From positions 1-38,087 of the forward strand of contig JAAFIV010000042.1 in the NCBI GenBank assembly GCA_013298775.1: 38,087 nucleotides of DNA, read 5' to 3'. The notes below the pieces were generated by a model that made no database searches, had not been told where the DNA came from, and was given only the letters and a program-made list of their open reading frames with translations. The translations under genes and the position numbers were made by a program. Positions 7,854 to 15,385 of the stretch are shown here, in pieces; the first letter of the stretch is position 1; each line of letters opens with the position of its first letter. Source of the stretch: Ignavibacteria bacterium. GTDB taxonomy: Bacteria; Bacteroidota; Ignavibacteria; Kapaibacteriales; UBA4661.

Positions 7854-7912
7854 ACAGTGCTTGGGTGCTTAGAAATGCTAATGAAACAAGTCATCCTTTG
7901 GGCTTCGGTAAT

Positions 7913-7930
7913 GCAGACACTCTTGTCTGC
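7913..7930. repeat. GCAGACA-N4-TGTCTGC palindrome
   Basis: GCAGACA (7913-7919), CTCT, TGTCTGC (7924-7930), followed by a run of eight T. It lies between lptC and the helicase gene. On the plus strand the T-run would make it terminator-like, though no plus-strand gene precedes it. Confidence 0.75.
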
Positions 7931-7974
7931 GCTTTTTTTTGCATACAATGGCGCAGCCAGAAGAACTATTCACA

Positions 7975-8619
7975 TCACTGACTGCGCGTGGCGGTACTGC
8001 TGGAAACCGTCGCGCTTGTACCCATGCCGCTCACAGCCGTTCCGCTTGTGGTAGAAATTGGCTCACCATTTGGCGAAAGAAAGGTTTGTCCTGTTACTTT
8101 GAAAATCGTGTAATGGCGCAAACTTGCATCGGACTCGAAACCATATCCTTGCAACATTTCGTAGGGCGAGCGAATATCCACAAAGGCGGGTGAATGCAAG
8201 ACGTGGCGGGTGCTATCCCAATGAATAACCGATGTTTTCACCGTCGTCATGCTGCCATTTGCGACCACCACCACATTCCCCGAAGCCGTCATATTCTTGG
8301 TTTTATCGTCCACTCGTGCGCTGTCGGCGGTGAGAATGCTGGCGAGGGCGCGTTCAGGTTTTGTGAAAAATTCCACCTGCACACCATCACCAAGCAAGGT
8401 TTCAGCGCGTTTGTCGTAAATTTTCGCCCAGCCCGCACGAATTCTCGCTCGCATATAGCTTGAATCCATGAACTGAATAACGGGATTGTAACTCGTGTGT
8501 GTAGCGGAATCGCTGGTTTCGAGAACAATCAAACCTGCGGAGGATTCGCGCTCGCAGGATGAAGTACAAAAAATAAGTGTAATTACTGCAAACCAGTATT
8601 TAAGCGGCTTCCAGTTCAT
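7975..8619 (-). CDS. lptC: LptC-like LPS export lipoprotein
   Basis: At 214 residues with an N-terminal hydrophobic segment ending FCTSSC, it looks like a lipoprotein or anchored periplasmic protein. The body matches the LptC/OstA-like fold, a run of strands around IKVKSGWAKIYD-type segments (here [20 protein letters not shown]), then [32 protein letters not shown] and [13 protein letters not shown]. LptC receives LPS from LptBFG and hands it to LptA across the periplasm. The ATG at 8619 lies inside the end of dusB (20-base overlap), so the two are translationally coupled. An alternative ATG at 8637 would add six residues. The Ser/Thr-rich C-terminus (from about 185) is low complexity. Family assignment is from pattern, not alignment. 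Confidence 0.72.
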   Translation of the reverse strand: MNWKPLKYWFAVITLIFCTSSCERESSAGLIVLETSDSATHTSYNPVIQFMDSSYMRARIRAGWAKIYDKRAETLLGDGVQVEFFTKPERALASILTADSARVDDKTKNMTASGNVVVVANGSMTTVKTSVIHWDSTRHVLHSPAFVDIRSPYEMLQGYGFESDASLRHYTIFKVTGQTFLSPNGEPISTTSGTAVSGMGTSATVSSSTATRSQ

Positions 8620-9652
8620 ATTCTGCTGATTGAGCATGATGTAATTGTCCGTGAACTGATTCTGTACCATTTTCTGCCCCGCGCTCCTGCAAAAAAGCGT
8701 GAAACTGCCACAAACGCTCTTCCACCTGCGCAAATTCCGTGAACGGCATAATATCGCGGCGCACTTCGGAAGCATTGTACAAACCTTTCAAATACCCGCT
8801 ATAAAACTTACGGAACTCCCGCACCGCCAAGCCTTCGCCCTTGAACGCTACCGAATGACGCAAATGCGTCAGGCAAAGGTCAATACGCTCGTAAACGCTT
8901 GGTTCCGCCTCGTGTGTGCCTGTGCGCAAATAAGTTTTTGCTTGGCGAAAAACGAAGGGATTGGTAATCGCAGCGCGTCCAATCATCACGGCATCGCAGC
9001 CTGTTTCGTCGAAGGCTTGTTTGCAATCTTCTGCCGTTTCTACATCGCCATTCAAAATAATGGGAATAGAAACCACTTCCTTTACCTTACGAACCCAGTG
9101 CCAATCAGCGTTTCCATCGTGTCCCATGTCGCGGGTACGGCAGTGAATGGCGAGTGCAGCGATACCCGCTTCCTGCTCCAAACGCTTGGCAAGCTCGGTG
9201 ATGATGATGGAATTTTTATCCCAGCCAAGCCGTGTTTTCACGGTTACAGGCAATTTTACTGTATCAACGAGTGTTTTTGCCATTTTTACCATCGTATCTG
9301 GCTCGCGGAGCAAGGCTGCACCTGCGCTGCGGGCAACAACATTCTTTACCCAGCATCCGCAGTTAATATCCAGAAAATCGGGATTGGATGATTCAGCAAT
9401 AAGGGCTGCTTCCCGCATCACATCTATATCGCCGCCGAAAATTTGAATCGCAACGGGGCGTTCGCCTTCGTCCAGCGTGAGTTTTTGCAAGGAACGCCGT
9501 GCGTCCCGCACCAAACCTTCGCTAGAGACAAATTCAGTATAGACAATATCCGCACCTAAACTGCGGCAAACCACGCGAAAAGGTAAATCGCTAACATCCT
9601 CCATTGGGGCAAGCAATACGCCTTGTTCAACTTCAACTGTGCCGATTTTCAT
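8600..9652 (-). CDS. dusB: tRNA-dihydrouridine synthase
   Basis: This 350-residue FMN enzyme reduces specific uridines in tRNA D-loops. It has the TIM-barrel N-terminus [14 protein letters not shown] (13-26), the catalytic cysteine C100 in DINCGC, K139 and R141 in TVKTRLGW, the IHCRTRD segment (H170) and the phosphate-binding stretch [14 protein letters not shown]. One oddity is W101 directly after the catalytic cysteine, where the family usually has proline (NxGCP). The gene overlaps lptC by 20 bases at its 3' end. Its 5' end is 165 bases from a miniature element at 9817. Confidence 0.93.
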   Translation of the reverse strand: MKIGTVEVEQGVLLAPMEDVSDLPFRVVCRSLGADIVYTEFVSSEGLVRDARRSLQKLTLDEGERPVAIQIFGGDIDVMREAALIAESSNPDFLDINCGCWVKNVVARSAGAALLREPDTMVKMAKTLVDTVKLPVTVKTRLGWDKNSIIITELAKRLEQEAGIAALAIHCRTRDMGHDGNADWHWVRKVKEVVSIPIILNGDVETAEDCKQAFDETGCDAVMIGRAAITNPFVFRQAKTYLRTGTHEAEPSVYERIDLCLTHLRHSVAFKGEGLAVREFRKFYSGYLKGLYNASEVRRDIMPFTEFAQVEERLWQFHAFLQERGAENGTESVHGQLHHAQSAEYELEAA

Positions 9653-9683
9653 TGGAAACCGTTCTTCAAAAAAATGGGAAAAT

Positions 9684-9701
9684 ACAGACAGCCGTGTCTG
9701 C
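9684..9701. repeat. ACAGACA-N4-TGTCTGC palindrome (variant)
   Basis: ACAGACA (9684-9690), GCCG, TGTCTGC (9695-9701): an imperfect member of the dispersed GCAGACA palindrome family, 31 bases upstream of the dusB start. Confidence 0.55.
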
Positions 9702-9816
9702 GTGGTGAAAGCCGCTTGGGGCTTGATTTGACCTTGATTTCAGACGACAAATCTACGGAATTTTTACGACAAAAAGAAGAACCGCCGCAACGCTCATGCA
9801 ATGAGATTTGACAAAC

Positions 9817-9959
9817 GTAACTGGTCAGGGCATTCGTCAAGGAACGCGGATGAAGCCCAGACTCTCAGGATTCTGAGGACTTTTTCTCTTGTTTTTCTAT
9901 CCTCAACATCCTCTCACGTCCCCAAATCCGCGTTCTCATAGTAAGACCTGACCAGTTAC
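9817..9959. mobile_element. miniature inverted-repeat element, IS66-like ends, interior type B
   Basis: The 143-bp element has perfect 13-bp terminal inverted repeats, GTAACTGGTCAGG and CCTGACCAGTTAC. It is flanked by a perfect 8-bp direct repeat TGACAAAC at 9809-9816 and 9960-9967, the mark of transposition. The interior has an inner inverted pair (GGAACGCGGAT at 9841-9851, ATCCGCGTTC at 9926-9935) and no coding potential. GTAA at the tips with 8-bp duplications fits the IS66 family. It lies between dusB and the terminator of the BON-domain gene. Confidence 0.88.
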
Positions 9960-9969
9960 TGACAAACAA

Positions 9970-10021
9970 AAAAACTCGCAGAACACAAGCATTGATGCGC
10001 TTTGTAGCTCTACGAGTTTTT
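9970..10021 (-). terminator. intrinsic terminator of the BON-domain gene
   Basis: AAAAACTCG (9970-9978) pairs with CGAGTTTTT (10013-10021), with further inner pairing (ACAAGC/GCTTTGT). On the minus strand the stem is followed by a long T-run. It lies 30 bases after the stop of the BON gene, directly beside the miniature element's right duplication. Confidence 0.8.
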
Positions 10022-10051
10022 ATGCTTCTCAAGAAAAAGAATTGCTGCTAT

Positions 10052-10630
10052 TTATTTTCCGATACCTTTTTCTGCAACAATTTGATTATCCACTTGCTTC
10101 ACACCAGCAATGCTTTTTGCTGCTCTTGTTGCCACACCTTTGATGCCAGCTGCTTTTACATTGCCTGTCAGCGTTGCAACGCCGCCCTTTACAACCACGT
10201 CAATTTTAGCATCTTTCAAGGACGGCAACGAAGCCAATTTTGCTTTCACTGCCGATGCAATACCAGCGTCGTCCATTGCTGCTGCTGGCGTGGTTGCTTT
10301 GCCTGCGGCTTTATCGGCAGCTTTTTCAGCGCGTTCAGTTTTTGCTTCTGCTTTCAAGACAGCTTTATCGGCTTGCATTTGTGCTTTGTCCGCTTTTTGC
10401 TCTGCTTTGTCTGCTTGCTTCTCTAATTTTTCTGCTTTTTTCTCAGCTTTTTTTGATTTTGTTGTATCTGCTGCACTTGCTTTTACCGTTGTTGTGGCGG
10501 TTTTTGCTGGGTTCATCGTCGGTGAAGACGACATCATACCCGCACCTTGAGCAAAAAGGCTCGTGGACGTAAGTGCTAAAGCGAAAAGGACAATAAGACC
10601 AATCGCGAGAAAAGAACGTGTTAAACGCAT
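10052..10630 (-). CDS. BON domain protein with Lys/Ala coiled-coil region, secreted
   Basis: A 192-residue envelope protein. A signal peptide (residues 1-28, ending TSLFAQ) is followed by a Ser/Thr-rich linker and then a highly charged Ala/Lys/Glu heptad region (about 58-115, repeats of EKQADKAEQKADKAQ), likely a coiled coil. A C-terminal BON domain follows (about 122-190: DDAGIASAVKAKL, VVVKGGVATLTGNV, VKQVDNQI). BON domains bind membranes or phospholipid and occur in osmotic-stress proteins such as OsmY. The ATG at 10630 is preceded by AGGAT. It has its own terminator downstream. The role is probably stress-related envelope maintenance (inference). Confidence 0.85.
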   Translation of the reverse strand: MRLTRSFLAIGLIVLFALALTSTSLFAQGAGMMSSSPTMNPAKTATTTVKASAADTTKSKKAEKKAEKLEKQADKAEQKADKAQMQADKAVLKAEAKTERAEKAADKAAGKATTPAAAMDDAGIASAVKAKLASLPSLKDAKIDVVVKGGVATLTGNVKAAGIKGVATRAAKSIAGVKQVDNQIVAEKGIGK

Positions 10631-10836
10631 GATAATCCTACAAATTATGAAAAATAAAAAATGAGTTTTGTTTGACAGAGTTTGGCTCAAACATTCTTCG
10701 GCAAAATTAACCACGAAAAAATGAATTTCCCGTGAATTTGCCCTGACGTGTTGTTCATACAAATCCTACAAAACCGTCATCCATGGACAATGCTTGTACA
10801 GCGAATCGCGAGTAAACCACCGAACTGCAAATAAAA

Positions 10837-10899
10837 AAAACCGCTCCACATCCCCAGTAAATATTTAATGAAACGGCTTCTCTGTTCAGGAGGTTTGTA
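10837..10899 (-). terminator. duplicated terminator-like repeat, copy 1
   Basis: This 63-base sequence is almost the same as 10968-11029. On the minus strand CCGTTTCA pairs (with wobbles) with TGGAGCGG and is followed by TTTTTTTT, so it reads as an intrinsic terminator. It is the second of two in a row for transcription coming from the ORF at 11245-11445. Confidence 0.6.
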
Positions 10900-10967
10900 A
10901 GTGTTTACCTATTGTATTTCTTTTTATGTATTTCTTTTTTGCGAATAGAACCCAACACACCGTAAAT

Positions 10968-11029
10968 AAAACCGCTCCACATCCCCAATAAAAATCAATG
11001 AAGCGGCTTCTCTGTTCAGGAGGTTTGTA
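10968..11029 (-). terminator. duplicated terminator-like repeat, copy 2
   Basis: On the minus strand CCGCTTCA pairs with TGGAGCGG (one wobble) and is followed by TTTTAT. The flank shared with copy 1 extends well beyond the stem (TCTGTTCAGGAGGTTTGTA on plus), which shows that the two copies arose by duplication rather than by chance. Confidence 0.6.
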
Positions 11030-11244
11030 GGTTTTCGCCGATTGTCATCTGTTATCGTTTTCTTCCCGTTTGGAAGAATTGTTCGTTACGTTTTTGCGTG
11101 AACCGAAGCAGTGCTACGTGAGCAATGTGCTTGGCAAATGATATTTTCATTCCGAATTTCGTCGTCCGCGCTATTGTTAGCCGTTTTTGTTCTTGCTTTC
11201 GTTGTGGCAGCCGCGTTATTGCTTGCTTGTAGCTTATTGCTTGC

Positions 11245-11445
11245 TTACATCGCGTACAACACGCGGCTGAGGCTTTCGTTGGGTGATGAAGGTGAGCGCA
11301 TATCCACGACGATTCCTTGTGAATCGCTGCTTGAACGGAGCAGATGCGCTTTCAAATCGTTACGGAGGCGCACTAATGCTTCGCTTGTGAGAGGTTCGCT
11401 AAGAGTGAGTTTCAAGCCGTAGTTTTTTTGTTCAAGCGCGTACAT
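11245..11445 (-). CDS. small STAS-like protein fragment, 66 residues
   Basis: The sequence (YGLKLTLSEPLTSEALVRLRNDLKAHL, then GIVVDMRSP) resembles the first half of a STAS domain, where a strand-helix-strand unit ends in a V-D-x-R loop. STAS domains bind nucleotides or partner proteins in anti-sigma antagonists. A full STAS domain has about 100 residues, so this is short. The same frame continues after the TAA at 11245 for 50 more codons, to a TAA near 11084, so a premature stop is possible. Two terminator-like repeats follow on the same strand, which supports transcription here. The assignment is tentative. Confidence 0.4.
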   Translation of the reverse strand: MYALEQKNYGLKLTLSEPLTSEALVRLRNDLKAHLLRSSSDSQGIVVDMRSPSSPNESLSRVLYAM

Positions 11446-11945
11446 GGCGATACTCCGATGTGCAATGTGAATGTATTGATAATAAGTTCCGACTTAACAA
11501 CGACTTACATTCAACCTTGTGCCGAATTGCGCTGTCTGATGAGTATATTTAGCAAAACCGTGCCAAGTTTTTAATTGCCATTTTTTAACCAAAAACGTTA
11601 TTTTTTATATTAACTCTCATTTTGCTTTGAGAAAAAACTCTCATTTTGAGAGCTTTTGCGATAAGTTGAGAGCTTTTTCCCTGTATCATCTACAAGAGTT
11701 TGAGTGTCTGCTTGTATTTCAGTTTCCCCGCCCGATTCCGCACAGGATTGCCCGAAATCGAACACCTTCGCCAAACCTCCCTCCCTGCAACATCGCATAA
11801 AACCTCACTCCGTTTTTTGGCACACTTTCTGGAAAGAAGGAAATGCACAAGAAGGAAATACACAGGAAGGAAATACACAGAAAAGAACTTCCTCACACAT
11901 TTCAGCCCTCATACTTCAGATTTCACCCTTTCTTCAAGGCTTCGT
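11446..11945. other. AT-rich leader region of the exporter operon
   Basis: This 500-base stretch before the adaptor gene holds a cluster of short repeats at 11609-11674 (CTCTCATTTTG twice, GAGAGCTTTT twice), three tandem 15-bp units at 11837-11881, and a dispersed repeat at 11901-11925. The adaptor frame is open back to 11700, but that translation is Arg/Thr-rich and driven by the tandem repeats, so I do not include it in the gene. Confidence 0.55.
11837..11881. repeat. three tandem 15-bp units
   Basis: AAGGAAATGCACAAG, AAGGAAATACACAGG and AAGGAAATACACAGA follow each other directly, 65 bases upstream of the adaptor start. Each unit contains an AAGGAAA stretch. Copy number may vary between strains. 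Confidence 0.8.
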
Positions 11946-13208
11946 ATGGACAGAGAATTTTCCCCCGAGCAGCAACGCAGCAATAGGCTCCGTTCTGTGC
12001 TAAAATTCGTTGTGCCGCTTGTGCTGGTGGGCGCGGCTGTGGTCTATGGTGCGGGTTTGATTGCGCCCTCGCTCGACAAAACAGCCATTCGCACCGCAAG
12101 CGTGGAGCAAGGCGCGGTTGAAGCCGTGATAGAAGCAAGTGGCGTGGTGGTGCCAGAAATTGACCGTGTGCTGACAAGCCCGATAGATGCTCGTGTTCTG
12201 CGCATTCTGAAGCGAGCGGGCGACAGCGTTTCCAAAGGCGAGGCGATTGTTACGCTCGACCTTGGCGCATCAACGCTGGCGTTGGAGAAGCTCTCGGACA
12301 ATATTGCTCGCAAGGCAAATCAGCAAGCGCAACTCGCCGCTACGCTCGAAGGACGCTTGATTAAACTCGACAATCAGATTCGCTTAAAACGCCGCGATGT
12401 TACGCTGGATAGCATCAAGTTTCTCCAAAACCGCGCTCTTTTTGATAAAACCTACATTTCGCAGCAAGAACTCAACCAATTCGATACGCAACTCCAAAAA
12501 TCCCGCGACGAATTGGACGCATTCCTGAAAGAATACGCTAACGCCAAAGCCTCATCAAAACTGGAACAAGAAGGCGTTGCACTCGAAATTGCTTCGCTGC
12601 GCAAGGACGAAAACCAATCCCGCCGTGAACTCGACCAAGCCGCAGCCCGCGCCGAATCAAGCGGTATTCTCACGTGGGTCGTGCAGACCGAAGGCATGAA
12701 CGTAGGGCGTGGAACGATGCTGGCTCGCATTGCGGATTTGTCCTCGTACCGCATAGATGCGAGCGTTTCGGATATTCATCGTGAACGCCTCAGCGTCGGC
12801 TTGCCCGCGAAGGTGCGTGTAGGCGAAACCTCGCTGGAAGGCATGATTTCAAGCGTGTTGCCGACGATTGATAATGGCGTATTGAAATTCACGATTACTC
12901 TCGGCGGACAGACAAACGCTGTGTTGCGTCCGAATCTTCAAGCAGATGTTTTTATTCAAACAGCAAGGAATGGTGCGACGCTCAGGGTGAAAAAAGGAGC
13001 ATTTGTGCGCGGTGCGGGCGAACAGGTTGTGTTTGTCATGCAGCGAAGTGGCAATGGCAATAGCCTGAAGGCGGAACGCCGCACCGTGCGCATCGGTCTT
13101 ATCGGCGCGGACACGTGCGAGATTCTGAGCGGCTTGCAGGCGGGCGAGGAAATTATTATCTCGAACATGAGTGAATATCAGCATTTGACGAGCATTGCGA
13201 TTAAGTAA
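11946..13208 (+). CDS. MacA/HlyD-like periplasmic adaptor of an ABC exporter
   Basis: A 420-residue membrane fusion protein. A single transmembrane anchor (about 18-41) follows a short cytoplasmic N-terminus. A biotinyl-lipoyl-like half (VLTSPIDARVLRILKRAGDSVSKGEAIVTLD, about 76-106) leads into a long coiled-coil hairpin (about 110-235), the second lipoyl half (SGILTWVVQTEGMNVGRGTMLARIADLS), a beta-barrel and a membrane-proximal domain. These proteins bridge an inner-membrane pump and an outer-membrane channel. I chose ATG 11946 because upstream codons derive from tandem repeats and the anchor then lies at the usual position. It is the first gene of the exporter cluster. No TolC-like gene is present in the window. 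The DNA just after its stop carries an inserted inverted-repeat element. Confidence 0.86.
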   Translation: MDREFSPEQQRSNRLRSVLKFVVPLVLVGAAVVYGAGLIAPSLDKTAIRTASVEQGAVEAVIEASGVVVPEIDRVLTSPIDARVLRILKRAGDSVSKGEAIVTLDLGASTLALEKLSDNIARKANQQAQLAATLEGRLIKLDNQIRLKRRDVTLDSIKFLQNRALFDKTYISQQELNQFDTQLQKSRDELDAFLKEYANAKASSKLEQEGVALEIASLRKDENQSRRELDQAAARAESSGILTWVVQTEGMNVGRGTMLARIADLSSYRIDASVSDIHRERLSVGLPAKVRVGETSLEGMISSVLPTIDNGVLKFTITLGGQTNAVLRPNLQADVFIQTARNGATLRVKKGAFVRGAGEQVVFVMQRSGNGNSLKAERRTVRIGLIGADTCEILSGLQAGEEIIISNMSEYQHLTSIAIK

Positions 13209-13209
13209 A

Positions 13210-13353
13210 ACTCATCTTACGCACACCCGCCCTCACCCAACCCTCTCCCAGAGGGAGAGGGCTTCAGAACTAGCTCCCATCAACCCTCGCCCTCTGGGAG
13301 AGGGTCTCGCGCAGCGAGGGGTGAGGGCGGCGTGAAGGTGTGCGTAAGGTGAA
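13210..13353. mobile_element. inverted-repeat element with 8-bp flanking direct repeat (MITE-like)
   Basis: The ends TCATCTTACGCACACC (13212-13227) and GGTGTGCGTAAGGTGA (13337-13352) are inverted copies with one mismatch. The interior has GCCCTCACCC / GGGGTGAGGGC pairing and two CCTCTCCC-AGAGGGAGAGG-type hairpins. An identical 8-bp direct repeat TAAGTAAA lies at 13202-13209 and 13354-13361, consistent with target duplication. The insertion separates the adaptor and ATPase genes, and the left duplicate includes the adaptor's stop codon. Confidence 0.7.
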
Positions 13354-13391
13354 TAAGTAAATTTTACCAAGTATAATTTTCAGGAAAAACC

Positions 13392-14099
13392 ATGACACTA
13401 CAACACGCACACACCCTCACCAAAGCAGCAGTTTTGGAGCTTTCGGGAATTGAAAAAATCTATCGCACCGATTCGCTGGAAACGGTTGCATTGGCGAATA
13501 TCAACATTGCGATTGAGCAAGGGGAATTTGTTTCGATTATGGGACCGTCGGGGTCAGGAAAATCCACGCTTCTGAACGTGTTGGGCTTGCTGGACGCTCC
13601 CAGCAAAGGCGTGATGCGGCTTCACGGCATGGACGTAACCAAACTCAAGGAAAATGCGATTGCGCAGGTGCGGAATCAGGAAATTGGCTTCATTTTTCAA
13701 TCCTTTCATCTGGTCAATGATTTGCGGGTGCTGGATAATGTCGAGATTCCGCTTCTCTATCGCAAGGGTTTAAGCGGCTCCGAGCGGAAACAGCTTGCCT
13801 TGGAGGCAGTGCAGCAAGTCGGTCTTTCTTCGCGCACGAAGCATTTCCCTTCGCAGCTCTCCGGCGGACAGCAACAGCGCGTCGCCATTGCCCGCGCCAT
13901 TGTCGGCAAACCCAAGCTACTCCTTGCCGATGAGCCAACAGGAAACCTTGACAGCGCAATGGGTGATGAAATTATGAACATCCTCCACACGCTGAACCGC
14001 GAACACGGCACCACGATTGCGATGGTAACGCACGATGAACGCTTGGCGGCACAGACCGACCGTGTTATCAGGATTTTCGATGGGCAGCAGGTGGCGTGA
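13392..14099 (+). CDS. MacB/LolD-type ABC transporter ATP-binding protein
   Basis: A 235-residue ATPase with all ABC motifs: Walker A GPSGSGKS (51-58), Q-loop Q103, signature LSGGQQQRVAIARA (156-169), Walker B LLLADEPTGNLD (176-187) and the switch histidine in VTHD. The sequence style (IYRTDSLETVALANI, GFIFQSFHLVNDLRVLDNVEIPL) is that of the MacB/LolD/FtsE group, which power mechanotransmission exporters rather than importers. It would pair with the two MacB/FtsX permeases at 15386-17897 and the adaptor upstream. A 180-base gap with an inserted element separates it from the adaptor gene. Confidence 0.93.
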   Translation: MTLQHAHTLTKAAVLELSGIEKIYRTDSLETVALANINIAIEQGEFVSIMGPSGSGKSTLLNVLGLLDAPSKGVMRLHGMDVTKLKENAIAQVRNQEIGFIFQSFHLVNDLRVLDNVEIPLLYRKGLSGSERKQLALEAVQQVGLSSRTKHFPSQLSGGQQQRVAIARAIVGKPKLLLADEPTGNLDSAMGDEIMNILHTLNREHGTTIAMVTHDERLAAQTDRVIRIFDGQQVA

Positions 14100-14269
14100 G
14101 AAGAAAAGGAGGAAGTTTGAGGGCTGAGGGATGAGGGATGAAAAGGAAGGAATCAAGCGGGTTCTGTGGAAAGTAACTTTATATTCGCTCACGGCTTTTT
14201 TTGTATGAAAATACGGGAAACGCGCATGAGTGCGGCTTTCCACTTCTTTATACGCTTTTGGGAAAAATT

Positions 14270-15271
14270 ATGTACCGCATTGTTGCTATCTTTTTGTGTG
14301 CTTTGCTGCTGGGTTTGCAAGGCTGTTTTTATTTGAATGAGCTTTTGGGCGCACGGCAGGTCGCACCAGACCCCGCAAAAGCTCTGCTTGTAACGAGCGA
14401 TATTGATAACTTCTGGGCTGCCTACGACGTTGCCCGCAAACACTACCAAAAAGGCGATACACAGAGCGTCATCAAAGCATTTGAAGATGGCTATTTTGCA
14501 AAGGGTTCGGCGGGTTTGAATGATTATGCTTTTTTGAAAATCAAAAAGGAAAATTATTGGCGGTCGGTGATGAATGCGCAAACCATTTACGACACCATTC
14601 GCCCGCAAACACTGGCGTTGAAGAGTTTGGATGCGGAACTGAGAAAGCCTTTTTACGAACTCAAAAAAATCTATCCCGATGCAATTTTTCCCAATGTGTA
14701 TTTCGTTATCGGGATGTTTACTTCGGGCGGAACAGCCACTAAAACAGGCTTGCACATTGGTACGGAGATGAATTCGCTGCCAGAAAATATTGATAAATCG
14801 AAGCTCTTCCGAAGCCTATGGCTGAGGCAAGTGGCGCAATCCAGCAGCAAACTTCCGCTTATTGTTGCACACGAACTCATCCACTTCCAACAGCCGCCAA
14901 ACGGCGTATCACCAACGCTTTTGGAGAAAAGTTTGCGCGAAGGAAGCGCGGATTTTGTCGGAGAACTGATTAGCGGCGGCACGATAAACGATTGGCTACG
15001 CCCCTACGCAGAAGCGCGTGAAAAGACACTTTGGAAAGAATTTGCAGCAGAAATGAACGGCGCAGACCAAAGTAAATGGCTCGGAAATGGTGGAAACTCA
15101 AGCGACCGCCCTGCTGATTTAGGCTACTGGATTGGCTTGCGCATTTGCAAAATGTATTACGAAAAAGCTGCCGACAAACAACAAGCAATCAAAGATATTC
15201 TCACAATGACCGATGCAAAAGCCTTCCTGAAAGCGAGTGGTTATGCGGAGGAGATGGCGAAAATGCCGTAG
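14270..15271 (+). CDS. lipoprotein, DUF2268/GldB-like putative zinc metalloprotease
   Basis: A 333-residue lipoprotein with a hydrophobic N-terminus and lipobox LQGC (lipidated C19). It contains H201-E-L-I-H205 in VAHELIHFQQ and a downstream E224 in REGSADFVGEL, together the HExxH plus EGxAD pattern of DUF2268-type peptidases, also seen in the gliding lipoprotein GldB. Zinc-dependent proteolysis is plausible but untested for this branch. The frame is open back to 14201, but ATG 14270 puts the lipobox at the usual distance. It is inserted between the ATPase and permease genes of the exporter, suggesting a linked envelope role or simple co-expression. Confidence 0.72.
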   Translation: MYRIVAIFLCALLLGLQGCFYLNELLGARQVAPDPAKALLVTSDIDNFWAAYDVARKHYQKGDTQSVIKAFEDGYFAKGSAGLNDYAFLKIKKENYWRSVMNAQTIYDTIRPQTLALKSLDAELRKPFYELKKIYPDAIFPNVYFVIGMFTSGGTATKTGLHIGTEMNSLPENIDKSKLFRSLWLRQVAQSSSKLPLIVAHELIHFQQPPNGVSPTLLEKSLREGSADFVGELISGGTINDWLRPYAEAREKTLWKEFAAEMNGADQSKWLGNGGNSSDRPADLGYWIGLRICKMYYEKAADKQQAIKDILTMTDAKAFLKASGYAEEMAKMP

Positions 15272-15337
15272 TGAGGAATGACTTCCGACCGTAATAATTA
15301 CTCAAGCGAGCAGTGAAGTATATCAGTTCAGGAAAAT

Positions 15338-15372
15338 AACCAACAAACCAAGTAACCAAGCACCAAGTAACC
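15338..15372. repeat. short tandem repeat ACCAAGTAACCAAGC
   Basis: Two 15-base units, ACCAAGTAACCAAGC and ACCAAGTAACCAATC, with a partial third before them, just upstream of the first permease. A piece of the same sequence (AAGTAACCAAGCACCA) recurs at about 28649-28664, so it is dispersed. Confidence 0.6.
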
Positions 15373-15385
15373 AATCCCAAAAACT

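Larger units (their letters stand above)
10631..11244. other. repeat-rich non-coding stretch
   Basis: About 600 bases without a convincing gene. It holds two near-identical terminator-like repeats (10837-10899 and 10968-11029), a small hairpin TTCTTCC-CGTT-TGGAAGAA near 11061-11080, and the leader of the BON gene. A plus-strand ORF at 11111-11422 lies opposite the better minus-strand ORF and is not called. Confidence 0.6.

Noticed and set aside
11111-11422. 103-codon plus-strand ORF with a hydrophobic N-terminus
   Set aside because: It overlaps the minus-strand STAS-like ORF, has no ribosome site, and its C-terminal half is the antisense of that ORF.
11700-11945. N-terminal extension of the adaptor gene (82 codons)
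   Set aside because: The codons derive from 15-bp tandem repeats and a dispersed repeat; the membrane anchor is placed correctly from ATG 11946.
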